Shown here: positions 50,049 through 57,895 of the stretch, one piece after another
Layout: the number at the start of each line of letters is the position of its first letter
How positions within the stretch are numbered: the stretch's first letter is position 1
DNA from: Paraflavitalea pollutisoli
GTDB taxonomy: Bacteria; Bacteroidota; Bacteroidia; Chitinophagales; Chitinophagaceae
Direction of reading: 5' to 3'
Length of the DNA stretch: 64,000 nucleotides
Assembly (NCBI RefSeq): GCF_029360705.1
Contig: NZ_JARKMX010000004.1
Location: 558,001-622,000, forward strand
Position numbers and translations under genes: made by a program
The notes under the pieces: generated by a model
What the model was told of the DNA's origin: nothing
Seen by the model: only the letters and a program-made list of their open reading frames with translations
The model's database searches: none

Positions 50049-51226
50049 AGACTGATGACCATGGCGCTGGCTCCTCCGCCACCGTTGCAAATACCGGCAG
50101 CTCCATATTTTCCGTTGTTTTGTTGCAGGATATTGATCAGCGTAACGATGATACGGGCACCACTGGCTCCCAATGGGTGGCCGATACTCACCGCGCCGCC
50201 GTGGGCATTCACTTTCGCAGGGTCGAGTTTCATGCGGCGCGTATTTTCGATACCCACTACGGAAAACGCTTCATTGAGTTCGAAATAATCGATCTGGTCG
50301 ATCGAAAGACCTGCCTTGGCTACCGCTTTGGGCAGGGCTATCGCCGGTGTAGTGGTGAACCACTCGGGCGCCTGTTCGGCATCTGCATACGATACCACTT
50401 TCGCAATTGGTTTCAGGCCAAGTTCATCCGCCTTCTCTTTGCTCATGAGTACGAGTGCCGCGGCGCCGTCATTCATGGTGGAAGCATTGGCAGCTGTAAC
50501 GGTGCCGTCCTTCTGGAAGGCAGGCTTCAACTCGGGGATCTTATCAAACTTAACGTTGAAAGGTTCTTCGTCTTTGGCAAAAAGTATGGGATCGCCTTTG
50601 CGTTGGGGGATCGAAACGGGAACGATTTCGTCATCGAACTTACTGCCTGCCCAAGCAGCCTGGCTGCGCTTGTAACTTTCGATGGCAAATGCGTCCTGGT
50701 CCTCGCGGCTGATGCCACATTCCTTCGCACACAGCTCGGCAGCATTGCCCATGGCCTTGCCGTCGTACACATCGGTGAGACCGTCTTTAGCCAATCCATC
50801 GATGAGGTTGGTATTGCCGTATTTGTTGCCCCAGCGTAGCTGATCAACATAAAAAGGCACATTGCTCATGCTTTCCATACCACCAGCTACGACAATATCG
50901 GCGTCGCCAAGCGCAATACTTTGTGCTGCCTGGGCGATGGCTTTCATACCGCTGGCGCATACTTTATTGACCGTCGTGCAATTCACTTCATTGGGCAGAC
51001 CAGCGAATTTCGCGGCCTGGCGGGCGGGTGCCTGGCCGAGGTTGGCCTGTATCACACAGCCCATGAGTACGTCCTGAACCTGTTCGGGTTTGATGCCTGC
51101 TTTTTCTACTGCACCTTTGATGGCAATGGCGCCCAGTTGGGTGGCGCTGAAGTCTTTCAGCGCACCGCCAAAACTGCCGAGGGGGGTACGGACGGCGGAT
51201 ATAATATAGACCTCACGTTTATTCAT
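50045..51226 (-). CDS. Acetyl-CoA C-acyltransferase (thiolase)
   Basis: 393 residues with the thiolase catalytic set: nucleophile Cys90 in 'NKVCASGMKAI', the His in 'GGAVSIGHPLGASGARI' (near 350) and the second Cys in 'GICNGGGGASAM' (near 381). Reads as a biosynthetic acetyl-CoA acetyltransferase type (AtoB/PhaA-like), which condenses two acetyl-CoA or thiolyses acetoacetyl-CoA; fatty-acid beta-oxidation is an alternative. First gene of a two-gene minus-strand unit with the GNAT gene. No other beta-oxidation gene is nearby. Confidence 0.92.
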   Translation of the reverse strand: MNKREVYIISAVRTPLGSFGGALKDFSATQLGAIAIKGAVEKAGIKPEQVQDVLMGCVIQANLGQAPARQAAKFAGLPNEVNCTTVNKVCASGMKAIAQAAQSIALGDADIVVAGGMESMSNVPFYVDQLRWGNKYGNTNLIDGLAKDGLTDVYDGKAMGNAAELCAKECGISREDQDAFAIESYKRSQAAWAGSKFDDEIVPVSIPQRKGDPILFAKDEEPFNVKFDKIPELKPAFQKDGTVTAANASTMNDGAAALVLMSKEKADELGLKPIAKVVSYADAEQAPEWFTTTPAIALPKAVAKAGLSIDQIDYFELNEAFSVVGIENTRRMKLDPAKVNAHGGAVSIGHPLGASGARIIVTLINILQQNNGKYGAAGICNGGGGASAMVISL

Positions 51227-51657
51227 ACAGCTGATCTTTAATGGATTATGGCTTTAGTGCTAAATTTGGGTTCGTAAAGATAACGATTGTTAGTTTGATT
51301 TGGAAGTGGGGTATGCTTGATTGGGAAAGCAGCCTCAATAATTATGCTTGGTTAGCTGTGCGATCATAGTGTTTCGGGAACTTTGCGGAGTTTCCTGTAG
51401 GCGACGTATATCAGGGCAAATCGATATACGGGCAAAAGAAAACCCGCATGGTCGATGCGGGTCGATATGCTGTTGCAGTTGCTATTTTTCCTGTCCAAAT
51501 TCATTCATTGCCAGTTTTGGTATAGCAATGAACGTAATCCCTACCCGATGGATTTACAACAGAAAACTCCCTGTTTTAGCTCATTCCTTTCGACTAATCA
51601 AAAAAGCTGACCACTTGCGTGATCAGCTTCTACTCATAGCGTACGGATTGAAGATAG
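51227..51657. other. 431-base intergenic region
   Basis: No supportable gene. It contains a hairpin ACCCGCAT / ATGCGGGT (51442-51462) and the terminator of the SRPBCC gene at 51604. The part next to 51226 should hold the thiolase promoter; no clear TAnnTTTG was found. Confidence 0.5.
51604..51629 (-). terminator. Terminator of the SRPBCC gene
   Basis: Near-perfect stem AAGCTGA..CAC / GTG..TCAGCTT with one mismatch (51604-51614 and 51619-51629) and loop TTGC; the minus strand continues with TTTTTTGATTAG. Confidence 0.7.
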
Positions 51658-52395
51658 CTATCTGGTGGTCAGTTCATATTCGGCAGGCGTGATGCCTTCA
51701 ATGTATTCCTTAAACTGTTTGATGTCGTTTGATACGATGCGCGCGAAGGCGGGATTCAACAACTTCGCCAGTACCACACCGATATCGCCCGCAGGTGGAC
51801 GATAGGTGATCACCACGCGCACCTCCGTACCATCGTCGTAATCGCGAAACTCTACTTTCCCCGCATTCTCGATGGCCGACCCGGCAATCGACTGCCAGCC
51901 GATCAGGACTCCGTATTCATCTTTTACGATCTCTGCATTCCAGCGTACACGGCCCAGGTTAGCGGGCACGATCGCTTCCCAACGCGAGTGCACCGGATCT
52001 ACCTCCCTTACTTTCGCCAGGTGGTGCATGAATGATGGCAGGTTTTCGAGGTTACGCCAGAAGCGGTATACCTCATGTCTCGGTTTATTGACAACGATCG
52101 TCTCCCGTACGTTGATCGCCGGTGTCCGGTGTACATTATTCGTTTTTCCCATCGCTGCATAGGCCGGACAGCTACCCGATGCACCTCTGTACAACAGGAA
52201 ACCACCGATCACACTCTGCATAAAACTTCTGACAGGATGTTTGGTAAAATTGCGGACCCCACTTCCAATGAGTGCCACGCCGGTCGTTGCCGACAACAGC
52301 CTTTCGGGCCAGCCGACATTGATCACATTATTGGTTTTTATATTGGGCAAAACCGGATCGTCCATCCAGCTTTCCATTGCATCATAGTCTTGCAT
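51658..52395 (-). CDS. SRPBCC protein with N-terminal DUF2892-like membrane segment
   Basis: 245 residues. Residues about 25-85 resemble the two-helix YgaP/DUF2892 membrane module ('NVGWPERLLSATTGVALIGSGVRNFT', 'QSVIGGFLLYRGASGSCPAYAAMG'). Residues about 95-240 form a polyketide-cyclase-type SRPBCC domain ('ETIVVNKPRHEVYRFWRNLENLPSFMHHLAKVREVD', 'AEIVKDEYGVLIGWQSIAG', 'GTEVRVVITYRPPAGDIG'). Such two-part proteins are common in soil bacteria and are thought to carry lipids or coenzyme-like ligands at the membrane. The ligand is not known. Monocistronic with its own terminator. Confidence 0.82.
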   Translation of the reverse strand: MQDYDAMESWMDDPVLPNIKTNNVINVGWPERLLSATTGVALIGSGVRNFTKHPVRSFMQSVIGGFLLYRGASGSCPAYAAMGKTNNVHRTPAINVRETIVVNKPRHEVYRFWRNLENLPSFMHHLAKVREVDPVHSRWEAIVPANLGRVRWNAEIVKDEYGVLIGWQSIAGSAIENAGKVEFRDYDDGTEVRVVITYRPPAGDIGVVLAKLLNPAFARIVSNDIKQFKEYIEGITPAEYELTTR

Positions 52396-52527
52396 AGTCC
52401 TTGTTTTAGTGATTGACTACCAAAATCCTGCCTCTGCTCCCGTATGCCGTCGCTAGATCGTTGTGTGGAAGATGGGCAACAATTTCCCGATTTCAGCAAG
52501 CCAGTTTGTTTCGGTATATTTAGATGG

Positions 52528-52689
52528 ATGAAAATCAACAAAGCCTGGCACGAACAACACCGCATGCCTAAAAATCCCAGCTTTGAGCAACGGGTTAAAT
52601 GGCACCTGGGGCACCAGCAACATTGTTCCTGCCGGCCCATCCCAGCTAAACTGGCGGAGGAAATGAAGAAAAAAGGTATCAAATCCTGA
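52528..52689 (+). CDS. Small conserved protein, 53 aa
   Basis: The ATG at 52528 starts MKINKAWHEQHRMPKNPSFE, QRVKWHLGHQQHCSCRPIPA, KLAEEMKKKGIKS, a short family I recognise from many bacteria (Cys-x-Cys before an Ile-Pro-x-Lys-Leu helix). The codons upstream of it in the same frame do not fit the family and were left out. Basic and cytoplasmic. His and two Cys could bind a metal, but nothing is proven. It lies upstream of the S41 protease on the same strand with an 84-nt gap. Confidence 0.7.
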   Translation: MKINKAWHEQHRMPKNPSFEQRVKWHLGHQQHCSCRPIPAKLAEEMKKKGIKS

Positions 52690-52773
52690 TTGGATTATGG
52701 AATTTTACCCGGTTTGCATCTATACCCTCCGGGGAAGTATAGCCGGTGACATTCAAAACTTTCAAAGACCGAT

Positions 52774-53802
52774 ATGCAGCGTTATCTACTGTTTGGTTTG
52801 CTTTTAATGGGTTCCTTCGCGAATGGTCAGTCTGGCCGTGCGTCTGCTGCCGGCATGACGACTACCCTGCTTTCCGGGCAAGACAGTGCCCTGCAGCTTT
52901 TCGAACAGGCACTCACCTACATTCAACGCAATCCCTTCAAAAAAGAACTGGCCTGGGACTCGCTCGTCTGCAATGCCCGGGAACAATTGTCGGATGCCAG
53001 CACGGTACGCGACGCTTATGCCGCGATCAACCAATGCCTGCAACAGGTGCGCGGTGGACATAGTTTCCTGATGCCCGCCAAACGCGCGGCCTTGTACCAC
53101 AACGATACCACTTCGCTCAAACGCTCATCTGCCCTGCACGAAGTGATGGGTACCATTACGGCCCGTCTCGAAGACGGCAATATCGGCTACCTCGAAGTGC
53201 CCTGGATCAGTACTACCGACAAAGCCATTTGTACACGCATCGCCGATAGCCTGCAAACGCTCATTGGTCAGCTGGCCGACCGCGGCGCTACCCGCTGGGT
53301 AATAGACCTACGTCGTAATTCGGGCGGTAATTGCTGGCCCATGCTGGCAGGTATGGGACCGCTGCTGGGTGACGGCGTTTGCGGATTTTTTGTACGCAGT
53401 GGTAAAGCAACAGGATTTAAGTATGAAGCGGGCGCCGCACTCTATGGTACCAACCTGATGTGCCGGGTGAGTCAGCCCATCGCTTTGACCGCCGTACAGC
53501 GCAAACAGATCGTCGTCCTGACCGGCCCCAAAACGTCGAGCTCAGGCGAAATTCTTGCCCTCGCGTTTAAAGGAATGCCCAACGCCAAACACATCGGAGA
53601 ACCCACTGCGGGTTTTACTACTGCCAATACCACCTATAGCCTGCTGGATGGCTCCACCCTGGTGATGTCGATTAGCCAGGAGGCCGATCGCACAGGCCGC
53701 ATTTATGAGGGGAAGATCGCTCCCGATGAATTGGTGCGCGCCGGCAATCCGTCGGAAGATACCGTCAAGGGGCGCGCCCTCATGTGGCTCCAGAGTCTGT
53801 AG
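52774..53802 (+). CDS. S41-family (C-terminal processing-like) peptidase
   Basis: 342 residues with signal peptide MQRYLLFGLLLMGSFANG. A short N-terminal helical domain (30-110) precedes the S41 catalytic domain: 'ARLEDGNIGYLEVPW', 'TRWVIDLRRNSGGNCWPMLAG', and the nucleophile Ser in 'GPKTSSSGEILALAFK' (254-259), with 'HIGEPTAGFTTAN' and Lys in 'YEGKIAPDEL'. There is no PDZ domain, unlike CtpA-type proteins, so it belongs to the PDZ-less Tricorn-core-like group. Exported protease; substrate unknown. Confidence 0.85.
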   Translation: MQRYLLFGLLLMGSFANGQSGRASAAGMTTTLLSGQDSALQLFEQALTYIQRNPFKKELAWDSLVCNAREQLSDASTVRDAYAAINQCLQQVRGGHSFLMPAKRAALYHNDTTSLKRSSALHEVMGTITARLEDGNIGYLEVPWISTTDKAICTRIADSLQTLIGQLADRGATRWVIDLRRNSGGNCWPMLAGMGPLLGDGVCGFFVRSGKATGFKYEAGAALYGTNLMCRVSQPIALTAVQRKQIVVLTGPKTSSSGEILALAFKGMPNAKHIGEPTAGFTTANTTYSLLDGSTLVMSISQEADRTGRIYEGKIAPDELVRAGNPSEDTVKGRALMWLQSL

Positions 53803-53910
53803 GCATCCCATAGTTGCTCCGTCCGGTGCCTTGGCAGGCACGCGGGGGCCTGCAAAACCGGTCGATCCAGACCGCTGTTTTATTCGTACCTTATGGTAAA
53901 ATCTTTCCAT

Positions 53911-54177
53911 ATGGCACAAAGCAGGCACCGGCACAAACATGGGCATCACCATGCACATCCCCACCCTCCTTCAAACCATCAGGTTCGTCGTCAGGCTGCA
54001 CGCGGCAAGGGTTCACGGATCATGATGATCTTCCTCGGTACATTGGGTGTTTTTGTAGCTTATATTTCTGCAGGGCCCGAGCTGCTATGGCTCATCGCAG
54101 GTGCACTGTTGGGCGTGGTAGGCGGCTATTTTGTGGGAAGAAGTATGGACCGGGCAACCAGGGCGGCTACCAAATAA
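53911..54177 (+). CDS. His-rich small membrane protein
   Basis: The ATG at 53911 (MAQSRHRHKHGHHHAHPHPP) is taken over 53893 as the latter adds only six residues. 88 residues. The first 23 hold nine histidines, a likely metal-binding segment (nickel, zinc or copper), followed by a basic spacer and two membrane helices (about 41-60 and 64-82) ending with 'GRSMDRATRAATK'. Might be a metal-buffering membrane protein, but that is inferred from the composition only. Lies between the protease and a minus-strand gene. Confidence 0.65.
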   Translation: MAQSRHRHKHGHHHAHPHPPSNHQVRRQAARGKGSRIMMIFLGTLGVFVAYISAGPELLWLIAGALLGVVGGYFVGRSMDRATRAATK

Positions 54178-54240
54178 AAAAAGTGACACCCCCTTCACAA
54201 GGTATCACTCAAACATTAACAAAGCAGGGCAAGCAAACGT

Positions 54241-54495
54241 TTAGTTATCTAATGCCGAGAAGAAGAAACCTTCTTCACTCAGTACATGTTCATTGGGTAT
54301 AAAGCGCAACAACGATTCCCGCACCATGTCCTCGGCAGCCTGCTGGTAGCGGGTGCCTACTTCCGGTGTCTTCAAAGCGAATTTCCAGCTTTGTATCTTC
54401 AGAATTGCAATCTTACTCGCATGGATGGTATGATTTTCCATCAGCTTGAATTTCTCGGCCAGGTAATCCTGGTCATTCTGGATATTGGGGTTCAT
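54241..54495 (-). CDS. Small conserved protein, 84 aa
   Basis: 84 residues from the ATG at 54495: MNPNIQNDQDYLAEKFKLME, NHTIHASKIAILKIQSWKFA, then 'VGTRYQQAAEDMVRESLLRFIPNEHVLSEEGFFFS'. All-helical, cytoplasmic, no signal. It is convergent with the His-rich protein. Not recognised with certainty; the clean start and amphipathic helices make it plausible. Close to its 3' end is a TCTAAT (54248). Confidence 0.55.
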   Translation of the reverse strand: MNPNIQNDQDYLAEKFKLMENHTIHASKIAILKIQSWKFALKTPEVGTRYQQAAEDMVRESLLRFIPNEHVLSEEGFFFSALDN

Positions 54496-54671
54496 AGGGG
54501 ATAATTGCTTTTAGTCAATAGACTTGTGTTTAATTAACGATGGGGTAATTCGGAAATTGTGTTGTTCTACAAGAAATTTACGATGCAGAAACCACCCGCC
54601 ATCATAGCAGGTTTCCGCGGCTTTTTTACATAGGCAGGCATTGTATTTATTGTTATCAGTAACCCATTCAT

Positions 54672-57563
54672 ATGAACAAAGTTTCCACAGCCTGGTACAA
54701 TCAATCGAAAGAAGAAATAGCGACCCATTTTTCTGTAGATCCCAATGGCTTATCATCGGCTGAAGCGGATAAGCGACGACAGGAACATGGACCTAATGCG
54801 TTACCGCCACCCACAGTGAAAAGTCTTTGGGCCATCTTCTTTTCCCAATTCCTCAGTCCGCTGATCTATGTCCTGATCGGTGCAGCCATCCTGTCTGTAG
54901 TAGCCAGGGAGATCAGCGACGCGATCTTTATAGCTGCCATCATTGTGATCAATGCGGTGTTGGGTGCCTGGCAGGAATGGCAGGCGGAAAACAGTGCAGC
55001 AGCGCTCAAGAACCTGGTTACCGTAAAAGCGCGTATTAAAAGAGACGGCAAAGTAATAGAAAAGGATGCAACCGAACTGGTGCCAGGCGACGTGGTACTA
55101 CTTGAATCAGGTGTGAAGGTGCCTGCTGATCTGCGACTGGCGGAGGCGCAAGATCTTCATGTTGAAGAAGCTCTGTTGACAGGTGAGTCACAACCGGTGA
55201 CCAAATCAACGGATGTTTTATCCGATACGGAACTGCCACCCGGCGACCAAATTAACATGGCTTTTACAGCGACTACTGTCGTAAAAGGCCGCGGATGGGG
55301 GTATGTGGTAGCAACTGCGAAAGAAACAGAGATCGGACGCATCGCCGGATCACTGACGGAAGGCAAAGCGGAAAAGCCACCACTCATCCGTCGTATGGAC
55401 GTATTCTCGAAGAAGATCAGCATTGCCGTGTTGATCGTATGCGTATTGCTGGGACTCATTGGCTGGTACCGGGGCATGCCCATCATGGAGATCTTTTTCC
55501 TGATGATCGCTGTGGGGGTATCCGCCATTCCCGAAGGGTTGCCGGTAGCCTTAACAGTTGGGCTATCGATCGGAACACGCCGCATGGCAAAACGCAACGT
55601 GATCGTCAGGCGGCTGCCGGCCGTAGAAGGCCTGGGTAGCTGCACAATGATCGCTTCCGACAAAACAGGCACGCTTACCATGGACCAGCAATCGGTGAAG
55701 AAAATTGTGTTGCCCGACAATCAGACGTTCGCCGTAGATGGCGAAGGATATGATGGAGAGGGCAAGATTAAACAAGGCGATCAGGAACTGTCTGAATTGC
55801 CACCTGCCCTGCAATCGTTTATACAAATAGCGGTATTGTCGAATGAAGGCGAACTGCGACAGGAAGGTGATCACTGGGAGCATACCGGCGATGCCATGGA
55901 CGTGGCACTGCTCGCCATGGCGCATAAAAGTGGCAAAACGCCTGATGCATTCAAGGAAGCAGTAGAGGTCGTGCAGATGGTTCCGTACGAGTCGGAAAAC
56001 AAATTCTCGGGCGTGTTCTTCAAGCAAGACGGCACGTTGCACTTCGCGATGAAAGGAGCGCTGGAGATCATTGCTGAAAAATTGCCGGAAGACCAGCGCA
56101 AGCAGGCCCATGAAGAGTCGGAGAAACTCGCTGCCGATGGATACCGCGTGCTGGCCTTTGCCAGGGAGCAAGTGAACGATACGAAACTGGATCAGCTGCC
56201 AACCTTGACATGGGCAGGCCTGGCCGGACTGATCGATCCGCTGAGACCCGAGGCTATCAAATCAGTGAAAGAATGCCAGGAAGCCGGTGTTTCGGTCGTG
56301 ATGGTAACTGGCGATCACCCTGCCACTGCCTTGTTCATCGCCAAAGAGCTGGGCATTGCCAGCGATAAAAAGGAAGTGATCACGGGCCGCGAACTCGGCG
56401 GCGCCAAAGAAAGCAAGGAGCAACGGGGCGAGCAGCAAGAAAAGGCCGCCACTCCCCTAGCCGATAAAGCGGCGACACCGGTAGTTCAGAAAACGAAAAG
56501 TGATCAGGCAGCATCAACCACTGCGGATACGAACAATAACCCCACCACCGGGGAAACGTCCAGCCCAGCTCCCCGGGCAACAAGCAAGCGCGACAGCGCT
56601 TCCAAAGAAGACAAATCAACTGAGCCGGAGCCAACGCCCGTAGACGCCGGGTTCGACGAGCGGCTGGCAGGTAAAAAAGTATTTGCCCGCGTAACCCCTT
56701 TGCAGAAAAAACTGATCGTGGAAGGACTGAAACGGGAAGGTCATTTCGTGGCCGTGACAGGCGACGGCGCCAACGACGCGCCTGCCCTGCGCTCGGCCCA
56801 TATCGGTATTGCCATGGGCAGCGGCACCGACCTCACCAAAGAGACCGCCTCCATCATCGTTACCGACAACAATTTTGCTTCGATCGCCGCGGGGGTGGAA
56901 GAAGGTCGTTTTACGTACGACAACCTGCGCAAGATCATTTACCTGCTAATCTCTACCGGCGTGGCCGAGATATTACTGGTGGCCATTCCGCTGATCCTTG
57001 GTATGCCCATCCCCTTTGTGCCGGTACAGCTGTTGTGGCTCAACCTGGTCACCAACGGCATCCAGGAGATCGCCCTCGCCTTCGAAAAAGGTGATATGGC
57101 CGTGATGAAAAAGCCGCCCCGTAAGCCCGAAGAAAGCATCTTCGATCCCCTGATGTTGCAGGAGGTATTCATTTCGGCGGCGGTGATGACGGTCATCACC
57201 TTTGGTGCCTGGTATTACCTCATCGAGATCATGGGTATGGAAGCACGCCACGCGCGTACAGATATCATGATGCTGATGGTGCTGTTGCAAAATTTTCATG
57301 TGCTCAACTGCCGGTCTGAAACCCGCTCCCTGTTCAAAATGCCTTTCTCCAACAACAAACTCATCGTGGTGGGCGTGCTGCTGGCGCAGGGTATTCATAT
57401 CCTGGCCGCCTATATTCCCGGGCTCAATGATACCCTGCAGCTGGAACCGGTGCGGATGAACGAATGGCTGGTCTTATTAGGCCTCTCTTGCACCATTGTG
57501 CTCGTGATGGAAGTTTTCAAGTTCTTCAAGCGGCGCCAACTGCGTACACGGAAAACGGCCTGA
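54672..57563 (+). CDS. P-type cation-transporting ATPase with a long insert
   Basis: 963 residues of the P2 (calcium-type) class: actuator 'LLTGESQPVTK' (170-173), M4 'AIPEGLPVALTV' (PEGLP), phosphorylation Asp330 in 'IASDKTGTLT', hinge 'VTGDGANDAPAL' (696-705), and M6 'LWLNLVTNGIQEIALAFEKGD', as in bacterial Ca2+/Mn2+-type pumps. Between about 577 and 658 (bases 56400-56645) there is an Ala/Ser/Thr/Lys/Glu-rich disordered insert, not usual in the family, inside the P-domain between 'ITGRELGG' and 'VFARVTPLQK'. Ten membrane helices. Transported ion not certain. Monocistronic. Confidence 0.9.
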   Translation: MNKVSTAWYNQSKEEIATHFSVDPNGLSSAEADKRRQEHGPNALPPPTVKSLWAIFFSQFLSPLIYVLIGAAILSVVAREISDAIFIAAIIVINAVLGAWQEWQAENSAAALKNLVTVKARIKRDGKVIEKDATELVPGDVVLLESGVKVPADLRLAEAQDLHVEEALLTGESQPVTKSTDVLSDTELPPGDQINMAFTATTVVKGRGWGYVVATAKETEIGRIAGSLTEGKAEKPPLIRRMDVFSKKISIAVLIVCVLLGLIGWYRGMPIMEIFFLMIAVGVSAIPEGLPVALTVGLSIGTRRMAKRNVIVRRLPAVEGLGSCTMIASDKTGTLTMDQQSVKKIVLPDNQTFAVDGEGYDGEGKIKQGDQELSELPPALQSFIQIAVLSNEGELRQEGDHWEHTGDAMDVALLAMAHKSGKTPDAFKEAVEVVQMVPYESENKFSGVFFKQDGTLHFAMKGALEIIAEKLPEDQRKQAHEESEKLAADGYRVLAFAREQVNDTKLDQLPTLTWAGLAGLIDPLRPEAIKSVKECQEAGVSVVMVTGDHPATALFIAKELGIASDKKEVITGRELGGAKESKEQRGEQQEKAATPLADKAATPVVQKTKSDQAASTTADTNNNPTTGETSSPAPRATSKRDSASKEDKSTEPEPTPVDAGFDERLAGKKVFARVTPLQKKLIVEGLKREGHFVAVTGDGANDAPALRSAHIGIAMGSGTDLTKETASIIVTDNNFASIAAGVEEGRFTYDNLRKIIYLLISTGVAEILLVAIPLILGMPIPFVPVQLLWLNLVTNGIQEIALAFEKGDMAVMKKPPRKPEESIFDPLMLQEVFISAAVMTVITFGAWYYLIEIMGMEARHARTDIMMLMVLLQNFHVLNCRSETRSLFKMPFSNNKLIVVGVLLAQGIHILAAYIPGLNDTLQLEPVRMNEWLVLLGLSCTIVLVMEVFKFFKRRQLRTRKTA

Positions 57564-57895
57564 CGCACGCCAGCAAGACCGGACAGTTTTTTTAGCCTGC
57601 CGCCCCTTCGTCATACGCCTCCCGTGGCGTATTTCTCACCGCACACCTACTGCAGCGGGTACAATTCTGCTACCCGGTTCAAAATCCACCACCGCGGGTT
57701 AAAAAAGTATTATGATTAAAAGTTGATTTTTTGCTAAATGCTTTTAGTTGGCTATCTTGGCCCCTTATTGGAAAATAAGATTAGAAAGTTACCCACGTCC
57801 TTCCACTTATAAAAAAACGGGATCGGATTTATGGCGTACGCTTTAAATCTTTTACATTTACGCCACCTTTTTACCTTAAATATTAAACTTGCCAT
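57564..57895. other. Intergenic region upstream of the GMC dehydrogenase
   Basis: 332 bases without a gene. It becomes AT-rich after 57700. ATTAGAAA at 57780-57787 is the TTTCTAAT octamer on the minus strand. A promoter close to the GMC start is likely (TAAACTTG near 57884 is the closest match to TAnnTTTG) but not certain. Confidence 0.45.
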
